Source of the DNA: an uncultured Desulfobacteraceae bacterium
GTDB taxonomy: Bacteria > Desulfobacterota > Desulfobacteria > Desulfobacterales > Desulfatirhabdiaceae
DNA length: 49,048 nt
Reading direction: 5' to 3'
Assembly: GCA_903909505.1 (NCBI GenBank)
Contig: CAIVVZ010000262.1
Span: 1-49,048, forward strand
The notes under the pieces are model-generated. The model did no database searches and was not told the DNA's origin. It saw only the letters and a program-made list of their open reading frames with translations. Position 1 is the first letter of the stretch. Every line of letters starts with the position of its first letter. Shown piece after piece: positions 17,350-24,749 of the stretch. The translations under genes and the position numbers were made by a program.

Positions 17350-18505
17350 TTTGAACCCTGATGAAAAGCAAACCATATTGGTGGTTGACGATACGGAAAT
17401 CAATATCGATTTTCTGGTTGACATGCTGTCGAATGACTACTCCATTCGCGTTGCGACCGATGGCAAGGCAGCGCTGGACAGTGTCAAACATTTTCAGCCG
17501 GACTTGATTCTTCTGGATGTACTGATGCCGGGGTTAAGCGGCTTTGAAGTCTGTTTCCTGTTGAAAGCGGACAAAAATACGCAGGACATTCCGATCATTT
17601 TCATCACAACGCTTGACCTGGATCTGGACCAGGCGCATGGCTTGGAACTGGGTGCCGTTGATTACATTACCAAGCCCTTCAATCCATCAATTGTCAAAAT
17701 ACGAATCAAAAACCATCTTGAACTGAAATTACACAGGGTTCAGCTGGAAAAGCTGGTGGCAATCCGAACGCATGAGCTGGCCGAATCCAACAACCGGTTG
17801 AAGGCGCTGGATGCCGCCAGACAGAATTACCTCTGCGCCATTTCCCATGAACTGCGCACACCTGCTCATGGCGTGCTTGGCATAGCAGACCTTGCCCTGT
17901 GGGAAATGGCGGATAAAAAGCTGCAAGCTGAATATTTCTCCCTTTTCAACTTGGCACGGAATCGCCTGCTGGAAACCATCGACAGCGCTTTGCGATTGGC
18001 CGAGCTGGAGGATAAAGATGCGAAGATTGATGTGATCCCTGTCGATCTGGGGAGAATTATTTCAAAATCAACCGAATCGTTGAGGCAAGCGTTCTTGATT
18101 CGGAATCTTGTCTTTGACCCCAAACAAATAGAACAGGTGCTGGTTTGCGGCAGCGAAGCAATAATCGAACAGATCATTACGACCCAGTTGCGGGTGGCTC
18201 AAAGAATGGCAATTCCAGGCACGGTCATTGGGTGGATGATCGGAGACAATTCTGAAATGGTGACACTGTTCATCGGGTTTGACTGTCAGCCGATACCGGA
18301 GAAACTGCTTCGAACGTTTTTTGATACTTTTTCCTATGAACGCTCCAGTTCCAGTGTTGAAGAACTTGGATTGACAATCCCCCTGGCTGCGGATCATGCC
18401 CGCTCGATAGGAGGAAAAGTCGGCATCCGGAACGTCCCGTCCGGAGTCGAGATAGAACTGTCATTTTTAAAGCCGACTCAAATCAATGGTAATACCGGAG
18501 AATAG
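17330..18505 (+). CDS. Receiver-histidine kinase with degenerate ATPase domain
   Basis: 391 residues from ATG 17330, which overlaps the end of the previous gene and has GAGG 9 nt upstream; TTG 17351, with GAGG 6 nt upstream, is an alternative. The receiver (about 12-130) has VVDDTEINIDF, LILLDVLMPGLSG and ITKPFNP. A helical linker leads to HisKA with a good H-box (AISHELRTPAHGVLGI). The following ATPase-like region is poor: the N-box Asn is not visible (IIEQIITTQLRVAQRM), there is no DxGxG, and only ELGLTIPLA recalls the G2 box. ATP binding is therefore doubtful. It may receive phosphate on the receiver or His from the upstream hybrid kinase. It is part of the four-gene cluster. Confidence 0.85.
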   Translation: MIKVRFNLNPDEKQTILVVDDTEINIDFLVDMLSNDYSIRVATDGKAALDSVKHFQPDLILLDVLMPGLSGFEVCFLLKADKNTQDIPIIFITTLDLDLDQAHGLELGAVDYITKPFNPSIVKIRIKNHLELKLHRVQLEKLVAIRTHELAESNNRLKALDAARQNYLCAISHELRTPAHGVLGIADLALWEMADKKLQAEYFSLFNLARNRLLETIDSALRLAELEDKDAKIDVIPVDLGRIISKSTESLRQAFLIRNLVFDPKQIEQVLVCGSEAIIEQIITTQLRVAQRMAIPGTVIGWMIGDNSEMVTLFIGFDCQPIPEKLLRTFFDTFSYERSSSSVEELGLTIPLAADHARSIGGKVGIRNVPSGVEIELSFLKPTQINGNTGE

Positions 18506-18512
18506 CTTGACC

Positions 18513-19580
18513 ATGCAAAAATCATCGAAAGAAAGTCTGCTCATCGTTGATGACACGGAGATCAATATTGAGGTCCTTCTAAATACGCTGGATGAAACCT
18601 ATTCCGTCCGAGTTGCAACGGATGGCCGGTCCGCGCTTCGCGCCGTCAATCAGAACCGTCCGGATCTGATCCTGCTGGATGTGGTGATGCCGGGCATGAG
18701 CGGTTTTGAGGTCTGCCGTCGATTAAAAGAGAATAAGGATACAAAGGACATCCCTGTCATTTTCCTGACATCCCTGTCCGAACCCTTCGATGAGGGACAA
18801 GGTCTTGCCCTTGGCGCTGCGGACTACATTTCAAAACCGTTTACTCCGGAACTGGTAACGGCCCGGATTCGTAACAACCTGGAATTGAAAGCGCATCGGG
18901 AGAGACTTGAGGAGTTGGTGAAACAGCGAACCCTTGAACTGGAACGGACAAAGGACGCAACGATTGCCAGCATGGCAATTCTGGCCGAATACCGCGACAA
19001 AGAGACCGGCATGCATATTCAGCGGACACGCTGTTATGTCGAGTGCTTGGCCAAAGAACTTTCTCGGATATATCCCGATACACTCACGCCGGAAGCAATC
19101 GATATGCTCTGTCAGTCCACTCCACTGCATGACATTGGAAAGGTGGGCATCCCGGATTCCATATTGCTGAAGTCCGGAAAGCTGATGGACGCGGAGTTCT
19201 CTGAAATGAAGCGTCACACCCTTATCGGCAGTGATGCCATCCGAAAAACCGAAAATTTTTTAGGAACCAACTCGTTTCTGAAAATGGCACGGGAAATCGC
19301 CGAGTTCCACCACGAACGGTGGGATGGCTCGGGCTATCCGCATGGCCTTAAAGGGGATGAGATACCGCTGAGTGGGCGAATCGTAGCCATTTGCGATGTT
19401 TATGACGCACTCATCAGCCGGCGTCCCTACAAACCGCCGTTTTCCCATGAAGAAGCCGTTAAAATCATCACCGTTGGCGACGAGCGGACAAAGCCGGAGC
19501 ATTTTTCTCCGGTCATCCTGGATGCTTTTCGGCGGGTTCATCCTGAATTCAAACGCATTGCGGCCAATTTTGCGGATTGA
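18513..19580 (+). CDS. Receiver-HD-GYP c-di-GMP phosphodiesterase
   Basis: 355 residues from ATG 18513; TTG 18507, with GGAG at 6-nt spacing and one base after the previous stop, is an equally good start. The receiver (about 5-125) has LLIVDDTEINIEV, LILLDVVMPGMSG and SKPFTP, close to the two preceding paralogues. The HD-GYP domain (about 150-345) has the metal-binding HDIGKVGIPDSIL, RHTLIG, HHERWDGSGYPHGLKG and the CDVYDAL motif, so it should hydrolyse c-di-GMP when its receiver is phosphorylated. It gives the cluster a second-messenger output. The stop is 25 bp from the stop of the converging Hdr-type operon. Confidence 0.94.
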   Translation: MQKSSKESLLIVDDTEINIEVLLNTLDETYSVRVATDGRSALRAVNQNRPDLILLDVVMPGMSGFEVCRRLKENKDTKDIPVIFLTSLSEPFDEGQGLALGAADYISKPFTPELVTARIRNNLELKAHRERLEELVKQRTLELERTKDATIASMAILAEYRDKETGMHIQRTRCYVECLAKELSRIYPDTLTPEAIDMLCQSTPLHDIGKVGIPDSILLKSGKLMDAEFSEMKRHTLIGSDAIRKTENFLGTNSFLKMAREIAEFHHERWDGSGYPHGLKGDEIPLSGRIVAICDVYDALISRRPYKPPFSHEEAVKIITVGDERTKPEHFSPVILDAFRRVHPEFKRIAANFAD

Positions 19581-19605
19581 TAATGTGGCAGGCCAAGCAT
19601 GCTTA

Positions 19606-20832
19606 TTATCCAATTATCAGGCAGTCCGCCACAAGCTCCCAGAGGTATTTTACCACAAGATTTTCCATGCCGTATTCGGCTTTGATGGCGTTCAACTGGC
19701 CGTGGCAACTGTGGCAGGGCACAACCACCATGGATGCGCCGGTTGCCTGGATCTGCTCCATTTTTTTTCTGCCGTAAAAAATCCGTTCGGTATTGTAGCC
19801 GGTCGTCAGTGTTCCACCGCCCCCGCCGCAGCAATACTGGCTATCCCGGGTGGGGTAAAGATCCACCCAGCTTTCCATGCACTGATCGAGGATCCACCGG
19901 GGCTCATCATAGAAACCGTGTCCGAAGATCCGCTCGGCCTTCCTGCCGTAGTTGCAGGGATCGTGATAGGTGGCCGCTACGCCCCTGAACCGGGATTTGT
20001 CCAGGCGGATTCTTCCCTCCCGGATGTAGGCCATCAGCAACTCAAATACCGTATAGGTTCCAAAAGATTTTAACGATTCGGGATACCATTTTTCAAGACC
20101 AGACCTGGTCGCAAGGTAGGCGTGCCCTCATTCGGGCCACAGGAGATTTTTGGCCTTGAGCCTTGTCATGTTTTCGGCAATCCGGCCGGCCATGATCTTC
20201 ATGGCCGGGTCATCTCCGGTAAACATGCCCCAGTTGGTGCCTTCCCAGTTCTCGGAGGGGATGGTCCAGTCTTCGCCGGCAGCATAAAAAATTTTCCACC
20301 AGTGCTTGAGATCTTCGGTATGGGTATTGACCAGCTTATTGTGAATGGTGGTCAGAATATTGGCCCCTTCCTTGTCAACCGAGACGGTAAACCCTTCGAA
20401 TCCGGGTTCTTGGGCAATTTCATCGGCCACATCTTCAAGAATGAAGACAAAGTCTTCTTTGGGCAGTCCCAGATTGTTTCCGGTTTTCAGGGCAGCCTCC
20501 AGCCCCTTGTGAAGAATTCCCGGCACCTTGTCCCGGTCCCTGAGGGAGCGGATTGCCCGCATCAGATCCGGAATGTGAATGCCCATGGGACAGACATGCT
20601 CGCATTTTCCGCACATCGTGCAGATCCAGGGCCATCTGGATTCAACCAGTTCACTTTGCAGTCCCAGCGAAACCATGCGAATGATTTTTCGGGGATCAAA
20701 CCCGTCAATGCCGGAAACCGGACAGGATCCGGAACAGATGGCACAGGTCAGGCAGTGGTCCTGATCAAACGGCCAGTTCTTGAACAGGTCTTGATTCAGG
20801 CGATTCAGGGCAATGGGTTCGGTTGTCGTCAT
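19606..20832 (-). CDS. Ferredoxin/CCG-domain (HdrBC-like) protein, probable selenoprotein with UGA at codon 235
   Basis: Two open frames (20832-20128 and 20127-19606) lie in the same frame and are separated by a single TGA. Read through, they give 408 residues: two 4Fe-4S motifs (C27, C30, C33, C37; C71, C74, C77, C81), a linker lacking the usual first CCG cysteines (NWEGTNWGMFTGDD), then LLWPE-[TGA]-GHAYLATRSG and a C-terminal CCG domain (DPCNYGRK, CCGGGGG, PCHSCHG). In HdrB/DsrK-type relatives the position before GHAY is a Cys (PECGHAY), so UGA replaces a conserved Cys. No ATG or GTG follows the TGA for 90 bp while conserved protein sequence continues, arguing against a separate second gene. 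A hairpin with an fdhF-like GGUC loop follows the UGA. The protein should pass electrons or reduce a disulfide with the two flavoproteins upstream; ATGA overlaps the preceding gene. Confidence 0.85.
20097..20130 (-). promoter_or_regulatory. Putative SECIS element and its UGA codon
   Basis: On the minus strand the TGA (20130-20128) is followed after 17 nt by GACCAGGTCTGGTC (20110-20097), a perfect stem GACCA/TGGTC closing the tetraloop GGTC. Escherichia coli fdhF has the same GGUC apical loop, 18 nt after its UGA; here it begins 22 nt after. This spacing suits SelB delivery of selenocysteyl-tRNA. Confidence 0.75.
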
Positions 20833-22412
20833 AAGTTGATTCCTAAACGTTCGGCATCTGCAATCTGCTTTTCGAATGTATTGACGGTTTCGGCAAATTC
20901 AGCGGCCATGTTCGAGGCCAGGGTTTTTAAAAGAAGTCTGTTCGGGTCGATACCGATCTGCTTGAGCATATTCTTCAGATGCACCGTTCGTCGCCGGGCC
21001 AGAATATTTCCCCGCTCCGAATGGCAGTTGCCTTCATGGCAGGTGAACACCAGAACGCCGTCCGCCCGATGCTGAAAAGCCGCCAGGAGATGTTCCGCGG
21101 ATATGCCGCCTGAACACGGCACTTCAACAATGGACAATCTTTGCGGAAGGCTCAGTCCGGACAGGGTGGCCAGTTCTTTGGCGCGGCCGGCGGATCGGCT
21201 GCAGCAGAAGGCAACCAGAAAAGGGGTGAATGAATCGCTGTCGTCTCTGCCGGGAATCGGCTGAAGGCGCCGTGAAATTGCCTGGGTGCGCAGATCGTCA
21301 ATGCGGATGGCTTTTGCAGGGCATTCCGCGGCGCACATGCCGCAGCGCTCGCAGGCGTCCGGCATCACGACCGGCCGGGTGTTGAGCGTAATGGCATGAT
21401 AGGGGCAGAGCCTGAAACAGGTCAGGCAGCGGACGCAGGCGCCTGCATGGATTTCGGCTTTATTGCCCGGGGTTGTCAGCGTTCCTTTTGTCAATGAAAG
21501 CAGGGTGACAGCTGTTTCCTGAATCTCGGCCAGCCGGGCTGAAGGCGCCGGCATCCCCCGGGATGCACCGGCAGCCAGAATGCCTTTTCGGTTGGTGAAT
21601 ACGCTCAGCCGATGGACATTATCGGACTGGATGTATCCTGCCGGGTCCGTATCCAGGCAAAAAACCCGGGACAGGTCCTTCAGGTATGGCGAAGGGGCAA
21701 TTGCTTCATCCACGACCGTCAAATCCGCCTGAAGGGTAAACGGGATTTGCGTGATTTCATCCGTAAACGCGATTCGGACTTTCCCATCGGCATCCTGTTG
21801 AAAGCTCGGAAGCGCATCCGAGAACTTGAAATAGATGACACCGGCTTCCCGTGTTCGGCGATACAACGCTTCCAGTCCCGATGCGCCGACCTTGAGGTTT
21901 CGGGTCAGGATCATGGTTTTCATTCCCAGCTTTGTCTGAAGCATCAGGCAGGATTCCATGGCGGTTTCAACCAGATGCGGATAGCTTTCCCGGGCAAGGC
22001 CGACGATAAAGACCGCGGTCTTTCCCGGGGACGGCACCTGTCCCGATGCCGAGGGGGAATCAAGCACTTCCCGGATTTCGGACAGGGACAGAACCGTTGG
22101 GCAGGGGCTCAGTCCGTAAAGGGAAAAAAGGGGACTTTGAATGGCGTCTTCGGCAATGACGATATGTGCAACGGTCAGCGGGGTGCTGCCGTTCGGGCGG
22201 CTGAGCATCACCTGAAAATCTCCGGCCGAACCCGTGCAGTGGCTGACGCGCGTTTCCGTTCGGACTTCAAAAAGAGGTGCCGGTGCATCCGTATTCACGG
22301 AGGCGGTCGTATCCGGGGTTGCCAGCATGACAGGGATGTTTGCGGACAGCAGCGCTTTTGCAATACCCGATGCAACAGGTCCGTTTCCGATGATAAGTGT
22401 TCGTTCTTTCAA
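20829..22412 (-). CDS. QmoB/HdrA-like flavoprotein fused to an FlpD/MvhD domain
   Basis: 527 residues from TTG 22412, which has GGGG 5 nt upstream; the open frame extends further only through the inverted-repeat element at 22425-22547, so the longer start is rejected. The N-terminus has a dinucleotide fold (LIIGNGPVASGIAKAL). The middle carries two 4Fe-4S motifs (CVRCLTCFRLCP; CERCGMCAAECP). The C-terminus is an MvhD/FlpD-type domain (AFCCSRSAGRAKEL, VPCSGGISAEHLL, TCHEGNCHSERGN) that hands electrons to HdrA-type flavoproteins. The combination is that of QmoB and HdrA2-FlpD fusions of sulfate reducers. It sits between an HdrA-like gene and the ferredoxin-CCG selenoprotein candidate, overlapping the latter by 4 bp, and is probably the central subunit of a soluble electron-transfer complex. 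Confidence 0.85.
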   Translation of the reverse strand: MKERTLIIGNGPVASGIAKALLSANIPVMLATPDTTASVNTDAPAPLFEVRTETRVSHCTGSAGDFQVMLSRPNGSTPLTVAHIVIAEDAIQSPLFSLYGLSPCPTVLSLSEIREVLDSPSASGQVPSPGKTAVFIVGLARESYPHLVETAMESCLMLQTKLGMKTMILTRNLKVGASGLEALYRRTREAGVIYFKFSDALPSFQQDADGKVRIAFTDEITQIPFTLQADLTVVDEAIAPSPYLKDLSRVFCLDTDPAGYIQSDNVHRLSVFTNRKGILAAGASRGMPAPSARLAEIQETAVTLLSLTKGTLTTPGNKAEIHAGACVRCLTCFRLCPYHAITLNTRPVVMPDACERCGMCAAECPAKAIRIDDLRTQAISRRLQPIPGRDDSDSFTPFLVAFCCSRSAGRAKELATLSGLSLPQRLSIVEVPCSGGISAEHLLAAFQHRADGVLVFTCHEGNCHSERGNILARRRTVHLKNMLKQIGIDPNRLLLKTLASNMAAEFAETVNTFEKQIADAERLGINL

Positions 22413-22424
22413 ATGATCCCCTTT

Positions 22425-22547
22425 GATGGCTTCGTAAAAACTCCAATATCTGCGTTGCGCTACATCCTTCGTCATTGCGGCGTACTCGTCGTACGCCTCA
22501 CAGACAGGATTTGCGCGCCTTGATCTTGAAGTTTTTACTTTGCCATC
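22425..22547. mobile_element. 123-bp inverted-repeat element (MITE-like)
   Basis: The left end GATGGCTTCGTAAAAACTCC matches the reverse complement of the right end GAAGTTTTTACTTTGCCATC at 15 of 20 positions. The interior holds a hairpin around GGCGTACTCGTCGTACGCC. The element is too small to code for a transposase. Its right end contains the stop codon (22535-22537) of the HdrA-like gene, and its left end lies just upstream of the TTG start of the next gene, so it forms the whole junction of the operon. No second copy was noticed in this window. Confidence 0.65.
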
Positions 22548-23581
22548 GAATTTTGTGAGGCGGTTTCCAGATAGTGAAAGATATCGCCGGCGGCTTTTCC
22601 GGCGCTTAGAACCGACTCGGCGATGCTCATGGGTTCAAGAGCGGCTCCTGCGGCAAAAACACCGTCCGGAAGCGCAACGGTTTCTTTCCGGGCATATCCA
22701 AACCCGGCCCAGTCGATGTTCAGCATGGCGGCCAGATTCCGGGTGGATTCGGAAGGCATCAGCCCGATGGATAAAATCGCCATATCAAAGACGGCTTCCC
22801 GATAGGCTTGCGTGTCCGGATCAAAATACGACAGTTTCAGCCGGTCGTCCGCTGTCTTGATCACATCGGCCGGAATGGAGCGGATCATGCGAACCTGCTG
22901 CTGCGTATCGGCATAATAGGTTTGAAAATTCTTTCCGAAATTCTGAACATCGATATAAAAAAAAGTGGCTTCCACTCCCGGCTGGCGGCTTTGAATGCAC
23001 CTGGCCATTCGAAGCGCCGCGCCGCAGCAGATTTTTGAGCACCACAGATGGCCCAGAGTGGCGTCTCTGCTTCCCACGCACTGGATAAAGGCCATGTTCC
23101 GGGGAAACTGCGCATCGGATGGCCGTTTGACCGTGCCGCTTTTTCGCAGCATCCGGTCAAGCTCCAGGGTTGTCATCACATTTTCAAATCGCCCGTATCC
23201 GTAAGGTTTGTTTGCGGGATCAAAGGGAGCGAATCCGGAAGCCATCAGGACGGCATCCACCTTGATGCGCTGTATCTGCCGGTCCTGCTTCAGGGTGACC
23301 TCAAAGCGCGTTTGCCGGTCAACCTTGTCGATACCGGCATTCAGATACACCCGGATGTTGGCATCGTCGGTTGCCCGGCGAATCTTTTCAGCCACCATGC
23401 AGGCCCCGCAGGCCACGCAGCGGTCCGTTGCCTTGCAGGATAGCTGGGCCGCGTGACCGCCCAGTGAGCCCGTATTTTCAACCAGAACAACGGCCACACC
23501 CAATCGCGCCAGATCAACGGCGGCACAAAGCCCTGAAATGCCGCCGCCGACCACCATAATTTGTTTCATGGAAGGGTTCAA
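22535..23581 (-). CDS. HdrA/QmoA-like FAD-binding subunit
   Basis: 348 residues from TTG 23581, with GGGGAG 7 nt upstream; TTG 23587 (overlapping the previous stop) and ATG 23569 are alternatives. It opens with the FAD motif VVGGGISGLCAAVDLARLG, then a Cys-rich segment SCKATDRCVACGACMV, and later IQCVGSRD and CSKICCGAALRMA, typical of HdrA and QmoA. About 60 residues shorter than typical QmoA. The last residues (SMAK) and stop are supplied by the inverted-repeat element, so the original C-terminus was probably slightly different. It would form an electron-transfer complex with the FlpD-fused flavoprotein and the ferredoxin-CCG protein downstream. The donor and acceptor are unknown. Confidence 0.88.
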   Translation of the reverse strand: MNPSMKQIMVVGGGISGLCAAVDLARLGVAVVLVENTGSLGGHAAQLSCKATDRCVACGACMVAEKIRRATDDANIRVYLNAGIDKVDRQTRFEVTLKQDRQIQRIKVDAVLMASGFAPFDPANKPYGYGRFENVMTTLELDRMLRKSGTVKRPSDAQFPRNMAFIQCVGSRDATLGHLWCSKICCGAALRMARCIQSRQPGVEATFFYIDVQNFGKNFQTYYADTQQQVRMIRSIPADVIKTADDRLKLSYFDPDTQAYREAVFDMAILSIGLMPSESTRNLAAMLNIDWAGFGYARKETVALPDGVFAAGAALEPMSIAESVLSAGKAAGDIFHYLETASQNSMAK

Positions 23582-23583
23582 TT

Positions 23584-24096
23584 TCAATCTCCCCGGCCGG
23601 ATGGCGAAAGCATGTTGTCAATCTCCTCCCGAATATACCCGGCCACTGCTTCCGCTTTTTGCCGGGAAAGGGTGCCGATGCCTTCGGAAAGATCCTGAAT
23701 GACATCTTCGTCCATATCGGTTGTTTTGTTGATCAGAAAAGCATCCACTTCTCCGTCTTCGGGCAGCAGTCCGCAGGCGCCGACAGCACCTGCAAATTCA
23801 TCCCCGATAAATATGGGGACGACTATTTTGATCAATCCCGCGTCGCATTCTTCAATCGCCGGCAACCGGGTTTTCATGGCCTGGGCCGCAATGTTCATAT
23901 GGGCCACGGCGCAGATATAACTCTGGCCTTTGTCGATGGCCTTGACAGCCGGACACAGCCGGTTTACCCATTCCTTGTATTCCGTGATGCGGATGCCGTT
24001 GGGATTGAAAACATTGGCATCCAGTCCGGATCTTTCATGAATCTTCTTTTCAAACGCCATCCATTTTTCAATGGGATAAATGTCGGTCAGCTTCAT
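23584..24096 (-). CDS. PocR-domain ligand-binding protein
   Basis: 170 residues; ATG 24096 has a good GGAGG. The whole protein fits the PocR sensory domain: an opening ...FEKKIHERSGLDANVFNPNG, then NRLCPAVK, ICAVAHMNI and CDAGLIKIVVPIFIGDEFAGAVGACG. The Cys positions resemble those of PocR domains that bind small organic compounds or metals. There is no DNA-binding or kinase domain, so it is a stand-alone sensor. It is the first gene of the operon with the two flavoproteins and the ferredoxin-CCG protein and its stop overlaps the next gene, suggesting that it reports the substrate or redox partner of that complex. That role is inference. Confidence 0.82.
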   Translation of the reverse strand: MKLTDIYPIEKWMAFEKKIHERSGLDANVFNPNGIRITEYKEWVNRLCPAVKAIDKGQSYICAVAHMNIAAQAMKTRLPAIEECDAGLIKIVVPIFIGDEFAGAVGACGLLPEDGEVDAFLINKTTDMDEDVIQDLSEGIGTLSRQKAEAVAGYIREEIDNMLSPSGRGD

Positions 24097-24114
24097 ATCG
24101 AGCCTCCACCTTTT

Positions 24115-24128
24115 AAGATCGCGATCTT
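24115..24128. promoter_or_regulatory. 14-bp perfect palindrome between divergent operons
   Basis: AAGATCGCGATCTT lies 19 bp upstream of the PocR-domain gene (minus strand) and about 140 bp upstream of hsp20 (plus strand). Its position suits an operator for the minus-strand operon. The binding protein is unknown. Confidence 0.4.
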
Positions 24129-24267
24129 TCTCTTGAACGCTATAGAAAAATGAGTGCCGCCTGTCAATAAAAACCTGTCTTTACAAACGGCTGTTTGAGT
24201 GTTAGATTTCAATAAATTGAGAAACGGTATTCAGTTAATTAACCGACAGACACTGCAGGAGCCGAAA

Positions 24268-24729
24268 ATGGGAAATAATCCAAAAATGGACTATATCAAA
24301 ATTAAATTTGGTCGTGATTTTGACGCGGTAAGCTCCGGTTTTGAAAAATCCATCGAGGACATGTTCCGATCGATAAATCCGATTTTCACGCTGTGTGATC
24401 GTGCCTGGAATCCCCAGATGGATATTTACGAAACACCCGAAGAAATCATCATCCGCGCTGAAATCGCCGGTGTGGATAAAGAGAATCTTGAGGTGGAGAT
24501 CAACAGCAGGGCTGTCCGGATTCATGGAAAACGGACGGAAATGTCCCGTATGGATAATGCCACTTACAGGCTTGCCGAAATTCAATACGGGTGTTTTGAA
24601 CGCATTCTCTTTCTGCCGTCGCCGATTGACCCGGAAATTGTCAGTGCGTCATATTTGAACGGCTTTCTTCAGATTCGACTGGCCAAGATGCCGGTTGATA
24701 TTGTTCATAAGATCCCCATATCCGATTAA
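24268..24729 (+). CDS. Hsp20-family small heat shock protein
   Basis: 153 residues from ATG 24268, with GGAG 6 nt upstream. The alpha-crystallin domain (about 40-135) begins [22 protein letters not shown] and has the GxLxI-like end GFLQIRL. The N-terminus is short. It is an ATP-independent holdase for unfolding proteins. It lies 20 bp upstream of lon in the same direction, a usual chaperone-protease pairing, so the two may be co-transcribed. I found no clear heat-shock promoter; a CTTGAAC at about 24132 has no good -10 partner. Confidence 0.93.
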   Translation: MGNNPKMDYIKIKFGRDFDAVSSGFEKSIEDMFRSINPIFTLCDRAWNPQMDIYETPEEIIIRAEIAGVDKENLEVEINSRAVRIHGKRTEMSRMDNATYRLAEIQYGCFERILFLPSPIDPEIVSASYLNGFLQIRLAKMPVDIVHKIPISD

Positions 24730-24749
24730 AACTTCCTTTGGAGGTACCC

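Noticed and set aside
19580..19606. AAGCATGCTT palindrome between convergent genes as a terminator
   Set aside because: Short stem and no T-run on either side.
20128..20130. The TGA as an ordinary stop separating two genes, or as a nonsense mutation in a pseudogene
   Set aside because: The two parts are in the same frame, the downstream part has no ATG or GTG start before conserved sequence, the TGA replaces a conserved Cys and a SECIS-like hairpin follows. A mutation would not be expected to meet all of these.
20122..21075. 317-codon plus-strand open frame
   Set aside because: Antisense to the Fe-S protein genes, whose cluster motifs are clear on the other strand.
22413..22475. Longer N-terminus of the QmoB-like gene
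   Set aside because: The added residues come from the inverted-repeat element; TTG 22412 with a good ribosome site fits better.
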